Below, piece by piece: positions 8,337 through 15,912 of a stretch of DNA of 64,000 bases. The stretch spans positions 237,672 to 301,671 of the forward strand of contig NZ_AYYR01000009.1 in the NCBI RefSeq assembly GCF_001435975.1, given 5' to 3'. This stretch comes from Secundilactobacillus collinoides DSM 20515 = JCM 1123 (GTDB taxonomy: Bacteria > Bacillota > Bacilli > Lactobacillales > Lactobacillaceae). A model generated the notes under the pieces. It saw nothing but the letters and a program-made list of their open reading frames with translations. It was not told where the DNA came from and did not search any database. The translations under genes were made by a program, and so were the position numbers. Every line of letters starts with the position of its first letter. Position 1 is the stretch's first letter.

Positions 8337-9497
8337 TTAGATACTGGACCGCTGGTAGGCATGGCCCTCAACGGTGATTGTGTCGCGACCTTCATGCTTG
8401 CTGATATACAGACTCTGGTCGGCTCTGCGATAGGTGTCGTCAATAAGCTGATCCTCAGACCTTAACGCTGTAACGCCCATGGAGATGGTGACATGAATCT
8501 TGTAGCCCTTGTAGTCGAACTTAGCGCCGCGAACAGACTGCCAGCAGTCTTCAATGATGGGAACCACTTCTGCAGTGGTCATGTTTGGAAAAACGATATT
8601 GAATTCCTCGCCGCCAGTGCGGTAGATTTGCAGTTTCTCGTCTTGGCTGCTGAGTACCCGTCGCAGCGTGTTAGCCACGCCCACCAACACTTCATTGCCC
8701 GCTAGATGACCATAGGTGTCGTTGATGTTTTTAAAATGGTCGACATCCAGCGTGACTAAGGTCAGTGGTTCATCATGCGTTTTAGCTTGTTGAAACATGG
8801 GTGTGACGTCGCGGGTATACATTGAGTAATTTTTAGCGTCCGTCAACGCATCATAATCCGCCATTCGGGTCATTTCCCAGTCGTGCGAAATTGTGCCATA
8901 CTGAATTAGTAAAAACAGCCCCGAAACGATGGTGATTGCTAACGACATGGCAATTGCCTGAACTAAGATCGGCTGGCTGATTGCATCGTTGTTTGGTTGT
9001 TTTAACGGCAACCAGAATAGGCAGGCGATATACAGGCAAAACAGGATTCGCGGCAGTAACTGATGGTAAGCAATCTGTTTGCGGTAGATCCAGTTCAGAA
9101 TCGAAAGGACCACCAAAACGCCCATGCCGATAACGAAACTTATTGAGAACTGATGTGTGACCACAAGGAACAGCGCAAGACCGAGAAAGCGTATCACGTA
9201 GTCCCAGACATCAATGTAAATGGCCAGCAAGGGAATTGTCAGCATAAAGATGAGCAGATCAAATGTGATCATCGGCATACCTATCATATTTCGCACCAGA
9301 TAGATGAATAAACTGGCCGCAAAGCAAAAACCGAACACCGATAACCGACTCCAAATGTTATGGGGATTCTTTGCACGGGTATCCTCGTACGCGTGGTGCC
9401 AGAGTGAAACGTATATGCTGTTATAACCGGTTATAAAGAAGAGGCTCAGCACCAGATCAATAAACCATTGAGATGTTGATAATTGAAAGACTGTCAA
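8337..9497 (-). CDS. Membrane-anchored GGDEF diguanylate cyclase (copy D)
   Basis: A 386-residue protein with an N-terminal half of about six hydrophobic helices and a C-terminal GGDEF domain (VTLDVDHFKNINDTYGH and GGEEF); the I-site is absent. The start is a TTG at 9497, supported by GGAGG exactly 8 bases upstream, and no ATG competes. This is the fourth GGDEF gene within 9.5 kb, so this lineage appears to have expanded c-di-GMP synthesis locally. The output (for example exopolysaccharide or adhesion) is not visible in the window. Confidence 0.87.
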   Translation of the reverse strand: MTVFQLSTSQWFIDLVLSLFFITGYNSIYVSLWHHAYEDTRAKNPHNIWSRLSVFGFCFAASLFIYLVRNMIGMPMITFDLLIFMLTIPLLAIYIDVWDYVIRFLGLALFLVVTHQFSISFVIGMGVLVVLSILNWIYRKQIAYHQLLPRILFCLYIACLFWLPLKQPNNDAISQPILVQAIAMSLAITIVSGLFLLIQYGTISHDWEMTRMADYDALTDAKNYSMYTRDVTPMFQQAKTHDEPLTLVTLDVDHFKNINDTYGHLAGNEVLVGVANTLRRVLSSQDEKLQIYRTGGEEFNIVFPNMTTAEVVPIIEDCWQSVRGAKFDYKGYKIHVTISMGVTALRSEDQLIDDTYRRADQSLYISKHEGRDTITVEGHAYQRSSI

Positions 9498-9821
9498 AAA
9501 AGGATCCTCCGAGTATTGGGTTGACAGCGTCGATATTAGTGATGAAATACAAACGTTTTAAAGTGGATGACTGCCGATAATGTCAGACAGTAAAAGTGAT
9601 TCTTCCGTTAGAAATTATATAACATTATAGGCGACAATGTTGGCAATTTTACATTAAAACTAGCTTTTATTGATGCAAATCACACTATTCCCAGCGTTAA
9701 ATAGTGATTTATGCATCGTTTTAGTGAATCTGTGTTTAAAAATAGCCCAATCATTTTTCTCAGCGTCACGTTGATATTTCGAGCAGCGCAATTTTGCGAT
9801 AGATAAAAGGGTGGTGAAAAT
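9498..9821. other. AT-rich divergent promoter region
   Basis: About 320 AT-rich bases between the divergent GGDEF copy D and a TetR gene. It must hold promoters for both, but I see no convincing operator palindrome, hairpin or small gene. Confidence 0.5.
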
Positions 9822-10349
9822 ATGGAAGATAGAATTATTGCAGTATTTTTAGCTGAGTTGGCGGCGAAGCCATTCTCGCAGATCAGTATCAGCAGTATTA
9901 TGAAGCGAGCCGGGCTGCCCCGAACAGAATTTTATCTGTTTTTTGATAACCTGGATGATTGCATTACCACGATTCTGGCAACGCGCCTGCGGACCGTTTT
10001 TGAGTCGCTGACAGATGTTTTTATTGACGACAAAACGTTAGTCGCCGGAGTTCAGTTTGTCATGTCGGGTCAGGATACAATTGAAAAACTTTGGAAACTG
10101 CAGACTAGTCACACAGATGTATTTGCTCAGTTAAAGGAACAATTCACCAAATTGGCTGAGACTTCGATTGCGCAAAAATGGCCGACACTGAATGGCACTG
10201 ATTTATCGTATTTCAGTCAGTACTACGCCGTTTCCATATTGAATATGATTGAGTGGTATTTTGATCACGATGTCAGTGCCCGCTATGTGAGTACCCGAGT
10301 GGCCGCACTGTATCAAGGATTATTTACAACAATCGCCAACTTCGCCTGA
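9822..10349 (+). CDS. TetR-family transcriptional regulator
   Basis: A 175-residue protein. The N-terminal HTH includes ISISSIMKRAGLPRTEFY followed by LFFDNLDD, the TetR pattern of a three-helix DNA-binding head. The C-terminal ligand domain is not recognisable. The ATG follows a GGGTGGTG site at 4 to 6 bases. It lies 86 bases before and on the same strand as the nitronate monooxygenase-like gene, which is its most likely target. Confidence 0.8.
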   Translation: MEDRIIAVFLAELAAKPFSQISISSIMKRAGLPRTEFYLFFDNLDDCITTILATRLRTVFESLTDVFIDDKTLVAGVQFVMSGQDTIEKLWKLQTSHTDVFAQLKEQFTKLAETSIAQKWPTLNGTDLSYFSQYYAVSILNMIEWYFDHDVSARYVSTRVAALYQGLFTTIANFA

Positions 10350-10435
10350 TTAGACAGGTGCGTGCAATGTGTCTAACGCTGGGCAATTGTTATCCTTTAT
10401 AGTGAAACTATTCACAGAAAAAGGAGCAATTTCCC

Positions 10436-11407
10436 ATGAAAACATTACAAGAAACATTACGTATCAAGTACCCGGTGATTGGCGGTCCCATGGCGTGGAC
10501 GTCAATGTCTGACGTTGTCGCAGCTATTTCAAACGGCGGTGGCTTTGGCGTGTTGGGCGTTGGTTTTTCACCAGACACCGTTATTGAAACCGAGATTCAC
10601 AAAACGCAGGTGTTGACCGATAAGCCGTTTACCGTGAACGTGATTTTGGCTGAAGGAATGGATGATAACCTGCAACGCGTGACGGACATTGTGGTCGCAA
10701 ACAAATTAGCATCCATTTACGCAGATGTTGCAATGGGAGCTGATTACGATGCCTATAGACAGTTTGCTAAGAAGTGGCTGAACAAATGGCATGAAGCCGG
10801 GTTAGTCGTTTTAACCAAGGTTGCTTCTGCAACTGAAGGGGCCTTGCTTGATAGTCTTGGCGTAGATGTCGTCATTGCAAAGGGCTACGAAGGTGGCGGC
10901 CACATCACCAAGGAGGGGACGTTTACGTTGGTACCCCAGGTGGCGGATGTTGCGCAGCAAGCCGTTGTCGTTGCCTCTGGCGGCATCGCGGATGGGCGCG
11001 GGTACGCCGCATCACGATTACTTGGCGCTCAAGGCGTTGAAATGGGCAGTCGCTTCATGTTGGCGAGCGAAAATACTATTCACGATAATGTGAAACAGGC
11101 CATTATCAAAGCTCAGGATAGTGATCCTAAATTGACGGGCTGGACGACAGGTGCACCAGTATGGCAATTGCCAAACAGGTTGTACGATAATTTAATGGAC
11201 ATTGAAGCAACTCATCCAGGTAAAGACGCTGGTAAGCTGATTGAACAGGCTTCTGCTGGTTCCTTACGCATTGCCTCAACTGAAGGTGACGTTGAGGAAC
11301 ATGGGGCGGTGATGGTTGGCCAGGATGCGTCCTTGTTAACCAAAATCGAACCCGCAGCAGCGATTATCCGTGATGTTTATGAAAATGGCGAGGCCTTACT
11401 TAAATAG
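10436..11407 (+). CDS. FMN-dependent nitronate monooxygenase / FabK-like enzyme
   Basis: A 323-residue TIM-barrel flavoprotein of the 2-nitropropane dioxygenase family. Visible marks are the N-terminal PVIGGPMAW, a GGGFGVLG segment, the FMN-binding GYEGGGH at 150-156 and VVASGGIADGRG further on. Family members oxidise alkyl nitronates or, as FabK, reduce enoyl-ACP. The gene is not in a fatty-acid operon and sits beside a nitroreductase and an SDR, so a detoxification role is favoured over FabK. AAAGGAG precedes the ATG by about 9 bases. Confidence 0.82.
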   Translation: MKTLQETLRIKYPVIGGPMAWTSMSDVVAAISNGGGFGVLGVGFSPDTVIETEIHKTQVLTDKPFTVNVILAEGMDDNLQRVTDIVVANKLASIYADVAMGADYDAYRQFAKKWLNKWHEAGLVVLTKVASATEGALLDSLGVDVVIAKGYEGGGHITKEGTFTLVPQVADVAQQAVVVASGGIADGRGYAASRLLGAQGVEMGSRFMLASENTIHDNVKQAIIKAQDSDPKLTGWTTGAPVWQLPNRLYDNLMDIEATHPGKDAGKLIEQASAGSLRIASTEGDVEEHGAVMVGQDASLLTKIEPAAAIIRDVYENGEALLK

Positions 11408-11445
11408 ATACGAAAAAGGCCCGGTAAAAAAACTATATTGACTAT

Positions 11446-11497
11446 ATAAGAGACCCCAACTAAAAGCCCGAATTGGGGTTTAGTTGGGGTCTCTTAT
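11446..11497. terminator. Perfect 19-bp hairpin terminator
   Basis: Arms 11446-11464 and 11479-11497 (ATAAGAGACCCCAAC... type) are perfectly complementary. It ends the FabK-like gene. Its arm start resembles two other long hairpins at 14171 and 59856. Confidence 0.8.
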
Positions 11498-11504
11498 TAC
11501 TTTA

Positions 11505-11551
11505 ATCAAGGAGATAATAGAAAAAATTTTTTAGGTAATCTAGTGGAAACG
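11505..11551 (+). repeat. Copy 1 of a roughly 47-base dispersed sequence
   Basis: Begins ATCAAGGAGATAA and ends AGTGGAAAC. A similar stretch is at 14272-14321, also a short way after a long CCCC/GGGG hairpin. No function is known. Confidence 0.5.
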
Positions 11552-11608
11552 AGCACCATAAACCACAGACTTGTTTTACCTTTATTGTTGGTTAATGCAA
11601 ACCACCGT

Positions 11609-12298
11609 CTAATGAAATTCGTAAACCTGTTCAACTGGATAACGAACTGAGCGAACCTCTCCTTCGTCATCGGGTGCGGGCTTACCAACTGCAATAGCCA
11701 TCACTGGGACGTAACGTTCCGGATCAAGCCCCCAGGTTGTTGCAGCCTTCTTTGGGTCGTAGCCGGCAATCGGGTTAGTTTCATAACCATGACCACGAGC
11801 TGCCAGCATGAATTGCATAGCGACCAGTGCAGTGTCAACCGTTGAATCGGCAACCAGCATATCTCTGGAAGCATGCTCGTATAGTGGCAGGAAGGTGTTG
11901 AAGACTTCTTCAAGCTTTTCCTTAGTGATTTGTTTGTTCTCATAAGCTTTGTTCCACAGTGCGCGGTAGGATTTAAAGGCTTGGGTGTCGCCAAACAGCA
12001 GGACCATCGCTGAAGCTGTTTGCACTTGTGGAGTATTGAACTTCATGAAGTAGGTGCTCAATTTCTCTTTGCCTTCAGGGGTGTCCACAACAACGAACCG
12101 CCATGCCTGCAGATTGCATGCAGAAGGTGCCGTAGTGGCTTCTTCAATCATCTTGACCATTTCATCGTGGGGAATCTTAACTGACTTGTCAAAATTTCGA
12201 ATGGACTGCCGACCTAACATTACGTTTTGGAAATCATTGTTGGTAAATACTTTGTCTTGTGTTTCACTGATGGTAATCATCCTTTCGTGTTTAAGCAT
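11609..12298 (-). CDS. Nitroreductase-family flavoprotein
   Basis: About 229 residues; FMN-dependent NAD(P)H reductase of the nitroreductase fold. Visible are the N-terminal LGRQSIRNFD (FMN phosphate binding), the EEATTAPSACNLQAWRF segment typical of the family, and a C-terminal GYDPKKAA...VPVMAIAVGKP. Substrates may include quinones, nitro compounds or enones. The start is uncertain: the ATG at 12298 overlaps the SDR stop by 8 bases and would be translationally coupled, while the ATG at 12280 has AAAGG directly adjacent, which is too close. It forms an operon with the SDR gene upstream. Confidence 0.85.
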   Translation of the reverse strand: MLKHERMITISETQDKVFTNNDFQNVMLGRQSIRNFDKSVKIPHDEMVKMIEEATTAPSACNLQAWRFVVVDTPEGKEKLSTYFMKFNTPQVQTASAMVLLFGDTQAFKSYRALWNKAYENKQITKEKLEEVFNTFLPLYEHASRDMLVADSTVDTALVAMQFMLAARGHGYETNPIAGYDPKKAATTWGLDPERYVPVMAIAVGKPAPDDEGEVRSVRYPVEQVYEFH

Positions 12299-13169
12299 CG
12301 TGTGTTTTTTCAAGAAATGGGGCAAGAGCGGCCAAGTCGGGTCCTTTGCCAGTAGGAATACTTTGGGCACGGGCCACGATCGCAGGGTTCATGCCTGGGT
12401 GTGACAGAATATAGAAGTCATCACGTTCTAACGCCCCAAAAACGATATCTGGAATCTTATCAAGCGGCATACCAGTCGTAATATCTTTCTCGGCAAATGC
12501 TTGTCCCTGTTTGAAGGTATCGCTGCTGTAATACGGGTCGTCAGTATTTGTATAAGCAGCCGGTCGATGATTCTCAGAATGCTGCAAGTCTGTGTGAACA
12601 AATGCTGGACAGAAAACGTGCATACCCACATTTGCTTTGGCTGCCTGCAAATCATATTCAACAGCTTCAGTCATGCCAACTACCGCAAATTTAGTAGCGT
12701 AGTATGCAGGCATAAGCGGACTAGAAACCAAACCAGCCATGGAGGCAACATTGAGAATATCGGCGTGCCCCTCCTGTTGACGCATGATTGGAATGACCCG
12801 TTTGAGCGCGTAGACTTGGCTTAATAGGTCGGCATGTAAGATCCAGTCCCAGTCTCGTGTTGGGAGCTCCCAGATTGGTCCAGGAACGGCGACTCCCGCT
12901 GAATTGATTAGTAGATCGATTCGACCGTATTTATCCTTGGTTGTTTGTACCATATGATCTACTGCTGTTTCTTCAGTCACGTCTGTCGGAATGGAAATGA
13001 CTTCGGCGCCTAAGTCAGATGCTTGCTTAACTGTTTCGGTTAGAGCGGACTCATCAACATCAGCCAGAGCAAGTTTCATGCCCCGCTTGGCGCTTTCGAT
13101 TGCTAAAACTTTACCAAAGCCATGGGCTGAACCTGTAATCAGCGCAACCTTATCCTTAAAATCCTTCAT
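12291..13169 (-). CDS. Short-chain dehydrogenase/reductase
   Basis: A 292-residue classical SDR. The Rossmann glycine motif ITGSAHGFG lies near residues 11-19, with NSAG in the middle, a catalytic serine in LNVASMAG and the active site YYATK. It probably oxidises or reduces an alcohol/carbonyl with NAD(P)H; the substrate is unknown. The ATG at 13169 has GGAG 8 bases upstream, which favours it over the GTG at 13178. Its promoter region carries a perfect cre box, so CcpA control is likely. The nitroreductase follows with an overlap. Confidence 0.87.
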   Translation of the reverse strand: MKDFKDKVALITGSAHGFGKVLAIESAKRGMKLALADVDESALTETVKQASDLGAEVISIPTDVTEETAVDHMVQTTKDKYGRIDLLINSAGVAVPGPIWELPTRDWDWILHADLLSQVYALKRVIPIMRQQEGHADILNVASMAGLVSSPLMPAYYATKFAVVGMTEAVEYDLQAAKANVGMHVFCPAFVHTDLQHSENHRPAAYTNTDDPYYSSDTFKQGQAFAEKDITTGMPLDKIPDIVFGALERDDFYILSHPGMNPAIVARAQSIPTGKGPDLAALAPFLEKTHDA

Positions 13170-13223
13170 TTTAATCACTCCTTCAGTGAACTACTGAGGC
13201 TGTTCACTTATTTACAAACTAAT

Positions 13224-13237
13224 TGTAACCGGTTTCA
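13224..13237. promoter_or_regulatory. cre box (CcpA site) upstream of the SDR operon
   Basis: TGTAACCGGTTTCA matches the catabolite-responsive consensus TGNAANCGNWNNCW in both orientations, about 55 bases before the SDR start. A GTGAAC...GTTCAC pair at 13186-13207 lies between it and the ribosome-binding site and could be a second operator. Confidence 0.6.
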
Positions 13238-13298
13238 AAAATAAAAAACAGAAACAATTTAAGGGAGTTGTTAGATATCTGACATTTCTTTATATTTG

Positions 13299-13874
13299 TT
13301 AGTAAGACGCATTTTTTAATGCATACACGATAATATCATTCTGTGTGCGTCGTAGTTTTTCGCGGATGATCTCTGGCGCTTCTTGCTGGTCGTCAGCCAG
13401 CCAATCAAACAGAATACCGACAAATCCGCCGGTGAACAGCCTGGCGATGAAATCCTGATCAGCCTGGCGGACACACAACTGGTTATCGGCAATGACTGCG
13501 GTGATGTACTTCATGACAATCTGGGTCAGCGGTTCACGAAAGACTTGGTTCAGCTGAACCAGATCGAGTGATGCGTAAAAGGCGTGACCGAGAGATTGGT
13601 TGGCGTCGAAATATTGCAGGAGCCGGTAAATGTCATCGTCCCAATTGGCATAAGTTGGTGTCTGTTCAAGAATACTCAGCACCTCGTCTTGTACGGTCCA
13701 CTTGATGAGAGCTTCCAAGTCAGCAAAGTGGTAGTAAAAAGTTGGTCGGGACTTATCTGTCAGAGCCAGCAATTGCCGCACTGTGATGGTGGTCAGCGGT
13801 TGGGTTATCATGAGTTTCTTAAGGGCAGCGGAGAAATCCCGTTTTGTTTTTAAAGTAATCAATTCGTTTCTCAT
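13299..13874 (-). CDS. TetR-family transcriptional regulator
   Basis: A 191-residue TetR-type regulator: the N-terminal segment TTITVRQLLALTDKSRPTFYYHF is in pattern a TetR HTH followed by the FYYHF signature (positions about 28-50), then DLEALIKWTV. The C-terminal region resembles the TetR_C domain found in DhaS-like regulators. It lies just upstream and on the same strand as the SDR-nitroreductase pair and may control it; the two are separated by 129 bases. Confidence 0.82.
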   Translation of the reverse strand: MRNELITLKTKRDFSAALKKLMITQPLTTITVRQLLALTDKSRPTFYYHFADLEALIKWTVQDEVLSILEQTPTYANWDDDIYRLLQYFDANQSLGHAFYASLDLVQLNQVFREPLTQIVMKYITAVIADNQLCVRQADQDFIARLFTGGFVGILFDWLADDQQEAPEIIREKLRRTQNDIIVYALKNASY

Positions 13875-14170
13875 TCCGATTCAAACCTCGTTTTAGGTTG
13901 TGGTGTTAGACATCTGATTCAATTATACAGCAGGGGTGACGAAAGGTTCTCGATTGTAACCCGTGCGCAATTTCTAAAAATTCTGAATCCGGAAATGTTT
14001 GTTAGACCTGCGTGTAACCATGCTTAACTTGTCTAATCCAGCATCACAACAAATTAATGGCAAATAAGCCACATTATTATGCATAATTAACTGCGTCTGA
14101 AGTTGGGATAGCTTGGCAAAAAAACTATACATTTTTAGCTAGCCAGAGCATGAAAAAAACGAGCTTCCTT

Positions 14171-14226
14171 GAATATAAGACGCCCCGGACCAAAATGGGT
14201 ATTCTAGTCCGGGGCGTCTTATATTC
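14171..14226. terminator. Perfect 20-bp hairpin with ATATAAGACGCCCC arms
   Basis: Arms 14171-14190 and 14207-14226 are perfectly complementary. Similar arm starts occur at 11446 and 59856. It is far from any upstream stop codon, so it may be a repeat element rather than a gene terminator. Confidence 0.6.
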
Positions 14227-14271
14227 TGGGAGCAAAAGTCTTCTTTTGTCCCATTTTGTTTCCTGCAATTG

Positions 14272-14321
14272 ATCAAGGAGATAAATTCAAAAAAAACATT
14301 TCTAGGTCACCAAGTGGAAAC
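14272..14321 (+). repeat. Copy 2 of the roughly 47-base dispersed sequence
   Basis: Shares ATCAAGGAGATAA, a central A/T run, TAGGT and the end AGTGGAAAC with 11505-11551. Confidence 0.5.
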
Positions 14322-14440
14322 AAATTATAGGAAGCAGAGACCGGTCACGTAAGCGCAATCAGTGGCAAATTCAAGCCCGGTATTTCCCACTGATTGGCCT
14401 ACGTTTCAGGTCTCTAAACGCTTTCTTCCACGCTCTTTTT
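14314..14440 (-). repeat. Diverged long-hairpin repeat, copy C
   Basis: On the minus strand it begins AGCGTGGAAGAAAGCGTTTAG and ends with TTTGTTTCCAC, matching the family ends. The core pairs CCAATCAGTGG with CCACTGATTG. The element abuts the true C-terminal stop of the broken LysR gene. Confidence 0.5.
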
Positions 14441-15378
14441 TACAGCTCTTTATTATTCTTTTTAGTGTTCATGAAGTTCATGATCAAATCCACCATCTGA
14501 TTAATGGCCGCGTCATCGTCGCTCTTATACGAAATCCCCATGTCCAGTGAAATTAAATTTTCTGGCAAACGATAGATGTTGACGGTGTCGTCTTTTCACA
14601 GGTCGTATTTATCAATGACGTAATTTGTCGTCACCGTCATACCCAGATGATACTTGACCAGTTCGGTTGCCAAATCAAAGTCTGGTACCACAGCAATCGT
14701 ATTGGTTCGAATCTTCTGCTGCATAAAGAAATCGCTGACCTGTTGCTGGTACAGTGTATCGGGTGTCAACTCGATGTAGTTTTGACCATCAATTAGTTTG
14801 CTGACCGATTCGGCATCAGGGAGCACGATCTCCTTGCCCACTAGCTCAGGATCAAACACATCTGTTTGATTTGAGACAACTAGGTAGGAGTTGGTCATTA
14901 CGACCGGAATAAACGACAACCCTTTCTTCTCCAAATGGAGGCCTAAAAAGACATCCAGTTCATCGTTATTCAACAGATAGTTGGCTTTTTCGGTCGTCAG
15001 TTCCAGCAATTTGACCTGCAGTTTAGGGTAGAGCTCATTGAACTTTGGCAGCACGGATGGCAGCAAATAGTGGCCAAGCGGTTTGTTGGTGCCAACGCGA
15101 ATTACGCCGCTGGTGTAGGAGGCAATCTCGGTCATTTCTTTTTTCAGCCGCAGTAAATTTTTGTCTTCCTGAATCAGGTAATCCAGGAGACGCTGGCCCG
15201 CGTAAGTTAACGTGATCTTTCCAGCAACCGGGTGCGTCAGCGAAACGCCAAACTCACCTTCGGATTTTCGCAGTGTTTGACTAATATACGGTTGCGACAC
15301 GAAGAGTACTCGCGCCGCTTCCGACATAGAATGCGTCCGGTTAATTTCCTCTAAAAATGGTTTCAGGTTTTTGTTCAA
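14440..15378 (-). pseudogene. LysR-family regulator interrupted by an in-frame TGA
   Basis: A LysR regulator with an N-terminal HTH (MSEAARVLFVSQPYISQTL) and an effector domain. Translation stops at a TGA at 14596-14598 after DKYDL, but the same frame continues for about 51 sense codons (KDDTVNIYRLPENLISLDMG...) to a TAA at 14440-14442, giving the usual LysR length. The single substitution removes the last part of the effector domain. The start is placed at a TTG at 15378 because AAAGGA lies about 10 bases upstream; the ATG at 15405 has no such site. The truncated protein may still bind DNA. No target gene is adjacent. Confidence 0.75.
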
Positions 15379-15912
15379 AATAGTCACGGTCCTTTTGATT
15401 GACATGATGGAATAAATTAAACGGGGAATTTGTCTTAATAGTCCTTATTTTACGCTGTTTTGAGCTTATAACAACTTTATTATAATTATTTCCTGAAAGA
15501 GTAATTTAACAAGTGTGGGTTTTTCGGGCATAATAAAGACAGCGAATACAACGGGGGTATTCACCAGGTTCATAGGAGTGTATAGCAGTGGGGTTACTTT
15601 TAGTTCTTCGGACAAAATGAATACGTCGCTTAGCATTTAAATTTACTATCACACACTTTAAAAAATCACCTGAGATTGATGGAATCTCAGGTGATTTTTT
15701 GTGTTATTTTTAGAGCCTGTTTGTAATTCGCAACTGCCGTGTTTTGGCGTGGTACCAAGCCAGCTTGCGACAACACTGTAAGGTCGGCGGGCTATTTGTG
15801 CGGGTACGCCTACGAGCTAGTGAGGTTCACTGAAACAGTACTTTCAGTCTGGGTAACTGATTTTCTATGCTGAAAGACCAGACAACTGCAAGAAAAACTT
15901 TATTAGCGCGCG
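15379..15912. other. Intergenic region with a perfect terminator and possible short transcript
   Basis: About 530 bases. It contains TATAAT at 15481-15486, an 18-bp perfect hairpin with T run at 15660-15700 and between them only very short frames (for example GTG at about 15588 with ATAGGAG upstream, ten codons). A small RNA or tiny peptide gene is possible but unproved. Another weak hairpin (CTTTCAG...CTGAAAG) lies near 15842-15878. Confidence 0.4.
15660..15700. terminator. Perfect 18-bp intrinsic terminator
   Basis: Arms 15660-15677 and 15683-15700 (AAAAAATCACCTGAGATT and its complement) with T runs on both strands. It lies 210 bases after the ABC permease stop on the minus strand and could also end a short plus-strand transcript. 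Confidence 0.8.

Larger units (their letters stand above)
13875..14439. other. Intergenic region with a hairpin and two repeat elements
   Basis: About 560 bases. It contains a perfect 20-bp hairpin (14171-14226), copy 2 of the 47-base dispersed sequence (14272-14321) and a diverged copy of the long-hairpin repeat (14314-14440). No gene is supported. Confidence 0.6.

Noticed and set aside
10436-11407. FabK enoyl-ACP reductase
   Set aside because: The family is shared, but there are no fatty-acid synthesis genes nearby and the context is redox detoxification.
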